A DNA stretch of 64,000 nucleotides. Source: Caproicibacterium sp. BJN0003 (GTDB lineage: Bacteria > Bacillota > Clostridia > Oscillospirales > Acutalibacteraceae). Every line of letters starts with the position of its first letter. Within the stretch, counting starts at the first letter, position 1. Shown here piece after piece: positions 18,929 to 27,028 of this stretch. A program made the position numbers and the translations under genes. The notes under the pieces are model-generated. The model ran no database searches and was not told where the DNA came from. It was given only the letters and a program-made list of their open reading frames with translations. The stretch spans positions 1,612,001 through 1,676,000 of the forward strand of contig NZ_CP111108.1 of assembly GCF_026314295.1 (NCBI RefSeq), in the 5' to 3' direction.

Positions 18929-18957
18929 ATATTAGTACAAAATTATGATATTGTCAA
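18929..18957 (-). promoter_or_regulatory. Promoter of the permease-glycerate kinase operon
   Basis: On the minus strand a perfect -35 TTGACA (18957-18952) and TAATAT (18934-18929) are 17 bases apart, a near-consensus sigma-A promoter. The inferred end of the IS3 element lies only about five bases upstream of the -35, so any activator site beyond that point has been displaced by the insertion. Confidence 0.75.
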
Positions 18958-18993
18958 TATTGGTTTACACTTTTTTCTCAAGAATGTTCGACC

Positions 18994-19899
18994 TTATGCT
19001 GCCTCCTGCAATGAATCATAGTACTGCTGTCGCTTAACCATCGGAGGTAAGCCACCGTTAGCTGAACAGATTCGCCGGTTATTCCAATAGCCGATGAAGT
19101 ATCTCCAAATAAGAGTTTTTAACTGTTCTACTGTCATTGAGCTGGTATCGTAACGTCCATAAAGTAATTCCTCTTTGAATCTTGCCCACATACTTTCACA
19201 TCTGGCATTGTCATGGCATCTGCCACCGGCACTGTTCATGCTTTGAAGAATGCCATATTTGTTGATTGCCTTACGATATAACCCGCTGGTATACTGCGTA
19301 CCTCTGTCACTGTGAAGAATAGCTCCCCTAAGCATAGGATAGGCTCTATAAGCGTTATCTAAGGTTTGTTCACAAAGGGGAGCTTTCATATTTGTATCCA
19401 TGGCAAGACCCAATACCGCTAAATCGTAGCAGTCAAAGATGGCTGAAACATACAGTTTTCCATCAGAAGCTTTTATTTCAGTCATATCAGTAATACATTT
19501 TTTTAGAGGTTTTTCAGCAGTGAAGTCACGTTTTATTAAATCATCTGATTTCCGGGCTTCTTTGTCAGCTTTAGTAATACCATTAGGCTTGCGTTTTGGT
19601 TTGTGATTAAGACCAATTTCGTCCATGACACGATAAACAGTTCTCTCGCCGGGAATGTGTATACCCTCCGGCTGTTTGAGTTGTAATGCCTGATACATAC
19701 GGATTCTTCCATAAGTGTCATTACATTCATCCTCACTACAAATATCAAGCATTGTATCTACCAATTCCTGATATTTCCATGGAGCATCCTTTGCTTTTAG
19801 GTATTTATTGAATGCTTGTCTGGAAACATGAAGCACTCTGCAATAAAAAGAAATTTTGCCCTTAATCTCGCCGTCATCAGTTTTGGTTGCAATAAACAT
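18994..19899 (-). CDS. IS3-family transposase OrfB (DDE integrase domain)
   Basis: A 301-residue catalytic half of the IS3 transposase. An HTH_21-like N-terminal part is followed by the integrase core with DDE residues visible in ITDMTEI, LHSDRGTQYTS and NARCESMWARFKEE. Its frame is -1 relative to orfA, and the ATG at 19899 overlaps the orfA TGA. Functional transposase is expected as an OrfAB fusion made by -1 frameshifting; OrfB alone may also start at the overlapping ATG. Confidence 0.93.
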   Translation of the reverse strand: MFIATKTDDGEIKGKISFYCRVLHVSRQAFNKYLKAKDAPWKYQELVDTMLDICSEDECNDTYGRIRMYQALQLKQPEGIHIPGERTVYRVMDEIGLNHKPKRKPNGITKADKEARKSDDLIKRDFTAEKPLKKCITDMTEIKASDGKLYVSAIFDCYDLAVLGLAMDTNMKAPLCEQTLDNAYRAYPMLRGAILHSDRGTQYTSGLYRKAINKYGILQSMNSAGGRCHDNARCESMWARFKEELLYGRYDTSSMTVEQLKTLIWRYFIGYWNNRRICSANGGLPPMVKRQQYYDSLQEAA

Positions 19900-20240
19900 C
19901 AGTCTCTGTTTTTTGCTGACTTCCGACGGCTGGCTGCGAAAAAAGCACTGGCTTCTTCGAGAAATTCATTTTCTTCTTTTAAACGACGGATTTCCTTATC
20001 CTGCTCTTTAATGCGCTTTTTGAGTTCGATAAGCTCATCGTTAAGAGATAAGGCATTCTTAGGCGTATGAACCGCGTCATTTGCGCTGAGACGACCTTCT
20101 TTGAAGGCTTTTATCCAGGTGTACATAGTACCCTTGGGAATCCCTAATTCGTTAGCTGCTTTATGCCCACCAATTTCCTGAGCAAGTTTTACAGCTTGTG
20201 CTTTAAATTCATTGTCATAAGATTTTTGATTTTGTGCCAT
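19899..20240 (-). CDS. IS3-family transposase OrfA (helix-turn-helix)
   Basis: A 113-residue DNA-binding protein with an HTH_Tnp_1 fold (YDNEFKAQAVKLAQEIGG, then NELGIPKGTMYTWIKAF) and a leucine-zipper-like coiled coil at about residues 67-100. A slippery A-AAA-AAC heptamer at 19914-19908 lies in the correct phase three codons before its stop and would send ribosomes into orfB, giving a fusion of about 415 residues. Confidence 0.92.
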   Translation of the reverse strand: MAQNQKSYDNEFKAQAVKLAQEIGGHKAANELGIPKGTMYTWIKAFKEGRLSANDAVHTPKNALSLNDELIELKKRIKEQDKEIRRLKEENEFLEEASAFFAASRRKSAKNRD

Positions 20241-20349
20241 AGGTTGTTTCTCCTGTTCTCGTATTGATTATGATTATATATCAAAGTCCTTGAGAATAGG
20301 GTGTCAACTTTTATGATACAACATCATTATTCCACTTGTTAATGTTATA

Positions 20350-20640
20350 ATGAGTGGAAATAGAGGTCGGTTTTCGCAGTTTGTATTGCAAGATATTTTT
20401 ATGAATGAAAAGACGTTTTGCGGCACATGTAGTAGGAGTCTCATCCTCTTCCCTTACACAGAACTCCATCAAATGCTCATCAATGATTTTTTCGTCCCCA
20501 CATGTAAATTATCGCTCCATTTTGGATCTATGCTGGTGATAATATCGACGTTTTCATCCATAATTTTTCATCCATAATGTTGATGTGCTGCTTGACAATT
20601 AAACTGATTTTCTAAGAAATTTGTTTGTTACTTCACGTAG
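20350..20640 (-). pseudogene. Remnant of a CdaR-type sugar-diacid regulator
   Basis: The minus strand reads, in broken frames, pieces of a CdaR regulator. From about 20620 the N-terminal diacid-recognition domain appears (INIMDE, then MDENVDIITSIDPK and LHVGTKK, 20561-20487). After a one-base frameshift in an A run it continues as IIDEHLMEFC. It then jumps to the C-terminal helix-turn-helix AAKRLFIHKNILQYKLRK (20423-20371). The middle of the gene is deleted, and a 14-base tandem duplication (20551-20578) breaks the frame again. CdaR genes typically sit beside glycerate kinase and permease genes and activate them, as the position here suggests. Confidence 0.65.
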
Positions 20641-20994
20641 AGATAAGCATACCAGCAAGTTTTCTTTCCCAAATCTGTTGAAAAACAGAGAAATGAATAC
20701 TTAGATATTTATTATAGCTCATATCTGTCGAAAAAGGTATCTGAGCCTTCTCTAATTTTTTGGAGACAAAAGCAGATCGCAAGTCAAAGGAGATTGCAAG
20801 CGGTAAGGAATATTACTTAATGCCATAACGAAACAAGTTAGTGGCATAAATAAAGAAAGACTGACAAACTGAGGCTTCTATGATCCAGTCTCGGTTTATC
20901 AGTCTGTACATATTGAAATGAAAGTACCGTCTTCTATTTAATTTTCGTCTTCCGCAGAAATAAAAATTTTTCTAGTACAATGCTGTTTCATTCT
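20641..20994. other. Intergenic region with an imperfect hairpin
   Basis: About 350 bases between the CdaR remnant and the end of the MATE gene. A long imperfect hairpin at 20858-20905 (AGACTGACAAACTGAG with CTCGGTTTATCAGTCT, two G-U pairs) may terminate transcription of the minus-strand MATE operon. No gene is recognised. Confidence 0.45.
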
Positions 20995-22365
20995 TTAGCG
21001 CAGCTCAACTTGGCCCATTCTGAGTTTTTTCAAATACGGTATCACCAATGCGCCTGACACGACAAGCGCGACCATGTCTGCCGCTGGAGTTGCCCACGCT
21101 ATCCCGCTTATACCCATGAGATGATCGAACAAAAACATCAAAGGAACGTCAACTGTTCCTTTGCGCAGCAGTGACAGAATGATCGGCTGGATCTTTTTTC
21201 CGGTGGCCTGAAACACTGTAATAACAAAAAAATTGACTGCCGTTGTTGGGCATGCAAGACAAATGATTCTGAGAAAAGTTCGCCCGTATTGCACCGTTTC
21301 AGCATTGTCAATAAACAGGCGTGTAATCGGTGCAGCAGTGAGCAGCAAGATTGTCATACCGGAAAGCGATATTACCAGACAAGCATAAAGCAGCGTTTTG
21401 ATCACTGACATCATTCTTGTTCTGTTCCCCGAGGTATAGTTATATCCGATCAGGGGCAGCGTTCCCTGAGTCATTCCTTGTGCAATTGCAAACGCCATTA
21501 GATCAATTTTCTTTGCGATTCCCATCCCGGCGACGGCTTCATTTGAATAAGTAGAGATAATATTATTGAGGACAGTATTCGATATGGTAGCCATCATAGA
21601 TATGATAAAACTAGGCAATCCCACCGCCAGCACTTCCCCAGGGATATGATCTTCGAGTGTATACAGTTTGGGCGACATCGTTATTGTACTAACATTCCTA
21701 ATTTTATAGATAAAGCAAAAAAAGTAAACTACGGCAGCCGTATTTGAAATCATAGTTGCAATTGCCGCCCCCATAATCTCCATCTTAAAAGTGAAAATGA
21801 AAAGCGGATCAAGTCCCATATTAAGAATTCCTCCAAATGCCACACCCAAGCTGGCCTGCTTCGAATAGCCCTCTGATCTTACAAGATGAGCGAGTTCAGG
21901 GTTCAGTACCGTAGGAACGGCACCGATGCCGATTGTCCAAAATATGTACTCCGAACTATACTCCCACGTTCCGTCATTCGTGCCGAGAACCGGTAGTAAG
22001 GCCGGAAGAAAAATGAGCACAGAGACACCATAAATAAATGCGGCAGCAATAGCTGTCCAAATGCAGAAGGAAGAACAGTGTGAAGCTTTTTCTCTGTCGT
22101 TCGCTCCAAGGGATCTGGAAATAAGACTTGCGCCGCCGATTCCAAACAGGTTTGCGAAAGCGGTCATGACCATAAAGAGCGGCATTGCGAGCGTCGCCGC
22201 CGCCACCTGGTTAGGGTCATCCAACTGTCCTACAAAAAACGTATCTGCCATATTGTAAATGACGGTAATAACCTGACTGATGACAGTCGGAACCGCTAGT
22301 GTGAGCACCGCCTTTTTTTCTGGCATAGAAGAAAAAAGGTCTTCTTTTTCTGTTCCCACGTTCAA
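20995..22365 (-). CDS. MATE-family efflux transporter
   Basis: A 456-residue multidrug/toxin extrusion protein with about twelve helices. The N-terminal half shows LAVPTVISQVITVIYNMADT, FVGQLDDPNQVAAATLA and LFGIGGASLISRSLGA, diagnostic for the MatE domain. It exports cationic drugs by Na+ or H+ antiport. The start overlaps the stop of the TetR gene by four bases, so the repressor and exporter share one transcript controlled at the palindrome 22956-22999. Confidence 0.93.
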   Translation of the reverse strand: MNVGTEKEDLFSSMPEKKAVLTLAVPTVISQVITVIYNMADTFFVGQLDDPNQVAAATLAMPLFMVMTAFANLFGIGGASLISRSLGANDREKASHCSSFCIWTAIAAAFIYGVSVLIFLPALLPVLGTNDGTWEYSSEYIFWTIGIGAVPTVLNPELAHLVRSEGYSKQASLGVAFGGILNMGLDPLFIFTFKMEIMGAAIATMISNTAAVVYFFCFIYKIRNVSTITMSPKLYTLEDHIPGEVLAVGLPSFIISMMATISNTVLNNIISTYSNEAVAGMGIAKKIDLMAFAIAQGMTQGTLPLIGYNYTSGNRTRMMSVIKTLLYACLVISLSGMTILLLTAAPITRLFIDNAETVQYGRTFLRIICLACPTTAVNFFVITVFQATGKKIQPIILSLLRKGTVDVPLMFLFDHLMGISGIAWATPAADMVALVVSGALVIPYLKKLRMGQVELR

Positions 22366-22940
22366 TGCCGCCTCTTTTCCGCACGGTCCAGGCTATCGAT
22401 AAAACATGCGATTGCAAAATGAAAGGTCTTATCTGTATCCGCTGGGGAATGTGAAAAAAATCCGGCATCCATCTCTGAAACATAACCATGCACAATACTA
22501 CGGAAAAAACGCCGAAAATGTATCTTTTCGTCTTCTTCAATATCATAATCTGCCAACATCTTTACAATTGGCTCCGTGATGCATATAGCAGCCTCATCCA
22601 GTACATGACTGTCGGAAGCCGCAACGTTCATGACAAGCCAGTATAGCTCTCTGTGCTCTTTTGCGAAGCGCCGATAAGCTTCAGCCAGTGCATAAACTGC
22701 CTGCCCCCGGTTTAGGCCCTTGATTGCCTGCATTTCTGCGCCTTTTTGCAATTTCAGCGCGTAATTGCACACCCCCACCAACAACTCCTCCATATTTTTT
22801 ACATGGTTATACAGTGAGGCAGTCTTCACGCCCAATTCGTCCGCGACGAGCTTCATTGAAAAATTGTTCTGTCCATATCGTTCGATGACATTTACTGCAG
22901 CATCAATGAGCACTTCCCTGCTTAACCCTTTCTGTGCCAT
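22362..22940 (-). CDS. TetR/AcrR-family regulator
   Basis: A 192-residue repressor. The N-terminal helix-turn-helix lies at about residues 8-50 (LIDAAVNVIERYGQNNFSM, then VADELGVKTASLYNHVKN), followed by a TetR_C-type ligand domain. The ATG at 22940 follows GGGAGG; a TTG at 22955 in the same frame is not needed. The first gene of a two-gene operon with the MATE exporter, it probably represses both by binding the palindrome just upstream and is released by a drug or other ligand. Confidence 0.9.
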   Translation of the reverse strand: MAQKGLSREVLIDAAVNVIERYGQNNFSMKLVADELGVKTASLYNHVKNMEELLVGVCNYALKLQKGAEMQAIKGLNRGQAVYALAEAYRRFAKEHRELYWLVMNVAASDSHVLDEAAICITEPIVKMLADYDIEEDEKIHFRRFFRSIVHGYVSEMDAGFFSHSPADTDKTFHFAIACFIDSLDRAEKRRH

Positions 22941-22955
22941 TTCTTCGCCTCCCAA

Positions 22956-22999
22956 AAACTAACGCTATTAGTTGTATATTAAACTAATAGCGTTAGTTT
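22956..22999. promoter_or_regulatory. 17-bp palindromic operator of the tetR-MATE operon
   Basis: AAACTAACGCTATTAGT (22956-22972) is repeated perfectly inverted at 22983-22999 with a ten-base spacer. It lies directly upstream of the TetR ribosome site, overlapping where the promoter must be. The geometry is that of a TetR-family operator. Confidence 0.8.
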
Positions 23000-23034
23000 G
23001 TCAATAAAGTGCTCACTTTTTTGCAGACAAAAAA

Positions 23035-23075
23035 CCAGGCACTTGTAAAAATACAGATGCCTGGCAATGTTTTTA
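23035..23075. terminator. Possible terminator hairpin
   Basis: CCAGGCA (23035-23041) pairs with TGCCTGG (23058-23064); a T-rich stretch follows on the plus side and an A/T-rich one on the other. It may end the minus-strand defence operon or be a remnant structure. Confidence 0.4.
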
Positions 23076-23175
23076 TTGTAGAACCCTTCAGACTGGTCTT
23101 TTCCAGTACATAGGTCTTAGTTATAAATCATTTTACTCTCGACGGCAGTCACATTTATCTTACTTCCTGTTGAGA

Positions 23176-23450
23176 TCAATTTTCAATATGCTCGTTTGCA
23201 TCAACTTTTGACAATAAACATACCGCCTCAACATGGAACGATAGCATCAGTTTGATGTCGGGTATGTGTTTTGTTGATTTTCAGTGCAGGGAAATAGGTC
23301 GATAATGGTTTTTATGGGCTGTTTCCGTCCGAGGGAATATGTCCACAGTATATTAAAAGTTCAATGCGTTCTTGGGAACAAGTCAATGTAAGGTCTAAAG
23401 CCCACCGCTTCCGTTAGCAAATGCTTAAAGTATTGGTACAGTGTGCATTA
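23176..23450 (-). pseudogene. Broken C-terminal fragment of an RlmD/TrmA-like methyltransferase
   Basis: Two short minus-strand frames resemble the C-terminus of RNA uracil-C5-methyltransferase-like proteins common in Clostridia. The first ends GFRPYIDLFPRTH at 23364 and then stops. The second begins HVEAVCLLSKVDANEHIEN at 23235 and stops at 23176. In the family the motif is continuous (FPRTH directly before HVE), so about 128 bases intervene. Such tails are often left at mobile-element boundaries. The family assignment rests on this short motif and is tentative. Confidence 0.5.
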
Positions 23451-23493
23451 TCACTGACAATTCGTAAGCAAGGGTATCAATCGTTAGTGAAGG

Positions 23494-24378
23494 TTATTGC
23501 ACTTTTCTCTTTGAATTCGTGATGTATGTTTCCTCTGTAAAAGCGCCCTTGTAAACTTCATCATCAAGGAAGCCTAAAATCTCTTTTAGTTTTTTCTTGT
23601 CTGCCGGGATGATCAGTTTTTTATTTTCAACGGTAATTTCCAAACCACAACTCTGTGCCAACTTCTTTATTTTAGCTGCTGTATTGTTCTTGAGAACGCC
23701 TGAGTCATTTATTGCTGCAATTTTTCGGCGTATCCAAGTATCAGCCATTGACTGAAACTGGTCTTTGTCCGCAAGACTCAACAAGTCCAATCCGCTGAAG
23801 CTTTGAACTTCAGCATCAGTTGCGGAGCGATAATACTCGCTCAGGTCAAATATCTGGCGAGCATAAAAATATGAGGAAAATCGAAGTTCCATCTGAGTGA
23901 ATACACAATCGATAGTATCTGTAATCCCGATGCCCCACCGATTCTCAAGAATAAAAGTGTCTTGGTCATAGAACAGGCTGAACTTTTTTGTGGAAAGATA
24001 CTGTTCCTTGCGGAAACGCTGAAAAGCAACGTTGAATATCTCAGTGTTATCAGCCTCTGTACGTTCACCAATAAAAATTGCTCTTATATCTGGCTCTGCA
24101 TCTTTGTTGTAGGCAAAGGTCTGTAATCCAAGCGGGTTTCTGACCGCATCGGTTATAACTTCTGGTAGGTGAAAATTGCAGATAGACAAGCCCTCGTCCT
24201 CGTTTGGCTTATAGCTACCGTCAAAAGGGACGATTTGCTTGCCCGAAAGTAATGGCACGGCGGCATCTGAAAAACTACTGCAAATCGCCGCTTGCGTAGT
24301 CTTGTCTACTTCCAGCAACTGAACCGGGTTCTCATTTCCATCGTTCAATAGAACCATAATTGAACTGTTATCGAACAT
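23494..24378 (-). CDS. kwaB: DUF4868-like protein, probable Kiwa effector KwaB
   Basis: A 294-residue cytoplasmic protein. A DUF4868-like core (about residues 105-220) reads KKFSLFYDQDTFILENRWGI, then ITDTIDCVFTQMELRFSSYF and FDLSEYYRSATDAEVQSF, and the C-terminus is ITNSKRK. Length, fold pattern and the preceding four-helix membrane gene match the two-gene Kiwa anti-phage system. Known Kiwa work has KwaA sensing infection at the membrane and KwaB acting on DNA. It is the last gene of the BREX operon, one base from the kwaA stop. The assignment comes from pattern and context, not from a database search. Confidence 0.65.
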   Translation of the reverse strand: MFDNSSIMVLLNDGNENPVQLLEVDKTTQAAICSSFSDAAVPLLSGKQIVPFDGSYKPNEDEGLSICNFHLPEVITDAVRNPLGLQTFAYNKDAEPDIRAIFIGERTEADNTEIFNVAFQRFRKEQYLSTKKFSLFYDQDTFILENRWGIGITDTIDCVFTQMELRFSSYFYARQIFDLSEYYRSATDAEVQSFSGLDLLSLADKDQFQSMADTWIRRKIAAINDSGVLKNNTAAKIKKLAQSCGLEITVENKKLIIPADKKKLKEILGFLDDEVYKGAFTEETYITNSKRKVQ

Positions 24379-24379
24379 T

Positions 24380-24916
24380 TTATTTTTCCCCCTTTGTATC
24401 TATAAGCAGTTTTTCAAAGACTCTCATAACCGTTTTTACATCGGCTTTATTTCGAATTCGTCGTCGCTTTGAAATAAGCATATAATCCCCCACACCGGTA
24501 CTTTCCGTTTCAATTTCGTAGAAGTGGTAGCCTACAAAAAACAGGAGGATGTTCGGTAACGCCATAATTGCTGGAATAATAACTAAAACAAGCATAAGCG
24601 CGACCACTATAAGCGAAACGATATTGTAATCTGACATAACCATATATGCGAACGGTAACACATAGGCAATCACATAAGCTACTAACCATGAATCCTTTGA
24701 AATGATTTTTGACACATTAATGCTTTTAACCGAGCAGTTATTCTTCCCATAGTAAAAGCAAAAAGCAAACAAAACTGTCACAGCTACAGCTGCTGTGAGC
24801 AGAATGATCGGAATACGCCAAGTCTTAAATTCAAGATACCAAGCCAACGCCGTCATAACCGCGAGCGGGACAGCGTTGGCAAGATTATAAATTGCCCGTT
24901 GAAGTCCATTTGCCAC
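24380..24916 (-). CDS. kwaA: Four-helix membrane protein, probable KwaA
   Basis: A 178-residue inner-membrane protein with hydrophobic segments at about residues 14-30, 34-54, 73-93 and 98-128, followed by a basic cytoplasmic tail (GYHFYEIE, then LISKRRRIRNK). This matches KwaA of the Kiwa defence system in size and layout. The start is GTG at 24916 behind AGGAGAAAA. It lies 18 bases after brxL and directly before the DUF4868-like gene. The alternative is an unrelated BREX accessory membrane protein. Confidence 0.62.
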   Translation of the reverse strand: MANGLQRAIYNLANAVPLAVMTALAWYLEFKTWRIPIILLTAAVAVTVLFAFCFYYGKNNCSVKSINVSKIISKDSWLVAYVIAYVLPFAYMVMSDYNIVSLIVVALMLVLVIIPAIMALPNILLFFVGYHFYEIETESTGVGDYMLISKRRRIRNKADVKTVMRVFEKLLIDTKGEK

Positions 24917-24934
24917 TATTTTTTCTCCTGTCGT

Positions 24935-27010
24935 TTATTCCACGCCCAAAGCCTTAAACACTGCTTCCTGCGGTGTTGAGTAAAATATTAAACTGAATGC
25001 GCCGATAAGGTCTGACGGAACCGTTCCAAGTTCGGCGGCTGATGTTATTGGTATTAATACTTTCTTTGCTCCGGCATCGAGGCAGACTTGCAGGACGCTC
25101 GCCAGTTCTTCTACCTTGAGGATTGTGCCACTGATGCTGATTTCACCGAGGACTGCAAGGCTTGATAGAGTAGGTTTGCCAAGGGCGCAGGATGCAAGTG
25201 CTATCACTGTCGGCAGGGTCAGAAACTTCGTCATCCCGATGCCGTTAAGGTCTTGGTAGTTGATAATGTAATCCTTCGTGGTCGTGCTGAGTTGACCGCT
25301 TATCTGGTTGCCGCTTGCTTTCAGGTAGTTGAACGCGGTGTTTGTGGCTTCCTTTGCGTCACGGTCGGAGCCAAGCCCAGTGCGTTCGAACTTGCCGTTG
25401 CCGGGAAGCATCTGCGTTTCAAGGCGGTATACACCTATCATACCGCTCTTGCCCTGCGAGATTGTGTAGACATTGCCTGGATTAGTCATTCCTTCGGGGA
25501 TTATCTTTCCGCCACCTTGCTCCGGAACGGAAACATAACGCTCCTCAAAAGTCTCGTTGTCGATGTAGGAGAAGTTCACATCGTAAAACTCCATGCCGCC
25601 AATTTTCTTAAGCTGCTCTTTAACACGGCGGCGCATTTCGAGGGCGAAAGTTAGGATTTCTTCAATTTCATCTTTGGTGAACTCGCCGTTTGGATAGAGC
25701 AATTTGGCAAAGCCGGACACTATTTTGCGGACGGCAATAACGTCACGTTGATTCAGGTTGCTGCCAAACCGGAAGTATTTGTCGCACACGTCGCCGAACG
25801 GCTCTTTCCGCATCTGTCGCATAAATTCAGCGAGGTAGTCGGTGATAAAACCGTAACCGTCGGTGAACGATTCTGGGCGGTACTTTGGAATTTCCCAACC
25901 AGGGATATAACAGTGCATACGGTCGAGAAATGCCGTATCATACGCCATCGCTTCAGGAAACGGATCAAAAAGGTGCGAGGTTTTCAGCAGCACGTCCACG
26001 CTCTGGTTGATGTTACCGACGAAAGCCATTGAAGCCGACGCCGCCTTTTCTTCCTTGCCTCTGGCAAACGAGCCGGAAGCCATATAGTCTTTCATTATTT
26101 GAACGCCGTCTTTGTCCTTGAAGGTGATGCCTGCTACCTCGTCGAAAGCCACACAATCCCAAAGCCCGACAAGCCCAACTTGCTTGCTCGACATATTGTA
26201 GAAGAGGTTGGCGACCGTGGTCTGCCCGCCCGACACGAGGATGCTATTCGGCGAGATTTCCTTGTATAGATGCGACTTGCCTGTACTGCGTGGTCCCAGT
26301 TCGCAGAGATTGAAGTTGTTTTCAATCAGTGGAAGCATCCTGGCGAGTTGCAGCCACTTCTCGCGATCTGTGAAGCGGTCGGCCTCCATGCCTGTGGAAC
26401 GGAGCAGAACTGTTATCCACTCGTCCTTGGTAAAGGCGCGACGGCCTTGCTTTATTTCGTCCATATCGATGTGCGGCATCTGAATCGGGGTCAGCTTCAT
26501 GATGCGGATTGGCGTGGACTTCTTGTCTTCCTCGATGTACTCATATTCAAGCCCGACAATACACCAGATACCACCGCATAGCAGGCGATCGTACTTAGAT
26601 ACATAGTCCGAAGATATGGGAATGTTGCGGATACCGAGGTTTGAAAAGTCGGCTTCATAGCGGTCAAGTTTAATGTTTAGGCTCACAGTTAGACGATCGA
26701 TGACCGTGTAGCTACCGCGCTCACGTAAGCCGGACAGCACCTTCTGCGCTTCATCGGGTCGCACGAAGTTCTCGGAGAGGATTCGCTTGACGTTCTGAAC
26801 ACCGCTCTCAATGATGTTCGGGTCGTCGGAGGAGCAATACTGCCCAAGCAAAAACTCCAAGACGTAGACAGGCACATTCGCGCCTTCTTTGATAGCCTTG
26901 GTCAGGTCTTTGCGAACAATCTTTCCGTCGAAATGCTCACGCAGTTTTCGATAAATGACTTCATTTGCATCATCTGTTTCCGGTGTGTATTGGGTTGAAT
27001 CTATATCCAT
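24935..27010 (-). CDS. brxL: BREX Lon-like protein BrxL
   Basis: A 691-residue AAA+ protein of BREX type 1. The ATPase part has Walker A LGPRSTGKSHLYKEISP near residue 242 and a sensor-like VAFVGNINQSVDV. The C-terminal domain resembles Lon protease (SISGTILKVEELASVLQVCL, AGAKKVLIP), but no GxSxG nucleophile motif is visible, consistent with non-proteolytic BrxL proteins that form DNA-binding rings. Length fits the family. It lies between pglZ and the Kiwa-like pair in one operon. Confidence 0.92.
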   Translation of the reverse strand: MDIDSTQYTPETDDANEVIYRKLREHFDGKIVRKDLTKAIKEGANVPVYVLEFLLGQYCSSDDPNIIESGVQNVKRILSENFVRPDEAQKVLSGLRERGSYTVIDRLTVSLNIKLDRYEADFSNLGIRNIPISSDYVSKYDRLLCGGIWCIVGLEYEYIEEDKKSTPIRIMKLTPIQMPHIDMDEIKQGRRAFTKDEWITVLLRSTGMEADRFTDREKWLQLARMLPLIENNFNLCELGPRSTGKSHLYKEISPNSILVSGGQTTVANLFYNMSSKQVGLVGLWDCVAFDEVAGITFKDKDGVQIMKDYMASGSFARGKEEKAASASMAFVGNINQSVDVLLKTSHLFDPFPEAMAYDTAFLDRMHCYIPGWEIPKYRPESFTDGYGFITDYLAEFMRQMRKEPFGDVCDKYFRFGSNLNQRDVIAVRKIVSGFAKLLYPNGEFTKDEIEEILTFALEMRRRVKEQLKKIGGMEFYDVNFSYIDNETFEERYVSVPEQGGGKIIPEGMTNPGNVYTISQGKSGMIGVYRLETQMLPGNGKFERTGLGSDRDAKEATNTAFNYLKASGNQISGQLSTTTKDYIINYQDLNGIGMTKFLTLPTVIALASCALGKPTLSSLAVLGEISISGTILKVEELASVLQVCLDAGAKKVLIPITSAAELGTVPSDLIGAFSLIFYSTPQEAVFKALGVE

Positions 27011-27028
27011 CGCGGAATCCTCCTTGTG

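Larger units (their letters stand above)
18963..20308 (-). mobile_element. IS3-family insertion sequence
   Basis: An element of about 1.35 kb with orfA and orfB in the IS3 arrangement. Imperfect terminal inverted repeats can be read: GTTTACACTTTTTTCTCAAG at the orfB end (from about 18963) and GTTGACACCCTATTCTCAAG at the orfA end (inward from about 20308). No clear target duplication is seen, so the exact ends are uncertain by a few bases. It is oriented toward the GntP-type permease gene and sits between that gene and the CdaR remnant. Confidence 0.85.

Noticed and set aside
18950-20320. Target-site duplication of the IS3 element
   Set aside because: Flanking triplets at the inferred ends do not match, and the ends are uncertain by a few bases, so no duplication is claimed.
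20350-20577. Plus-strand ORF of 75 codons between the IS3 element and the MATE gene
   Set aside because: No ribosome site or family; the opposite strand of the same interval carries recognisable CdaR fragments.
24935-27010. BrxL as an active Lon-type protease
   Set aside because: The C-terminal domain resembles Lon, but no GxSxG nucleophile motif is visible, so proteolytic activity is not claimed.
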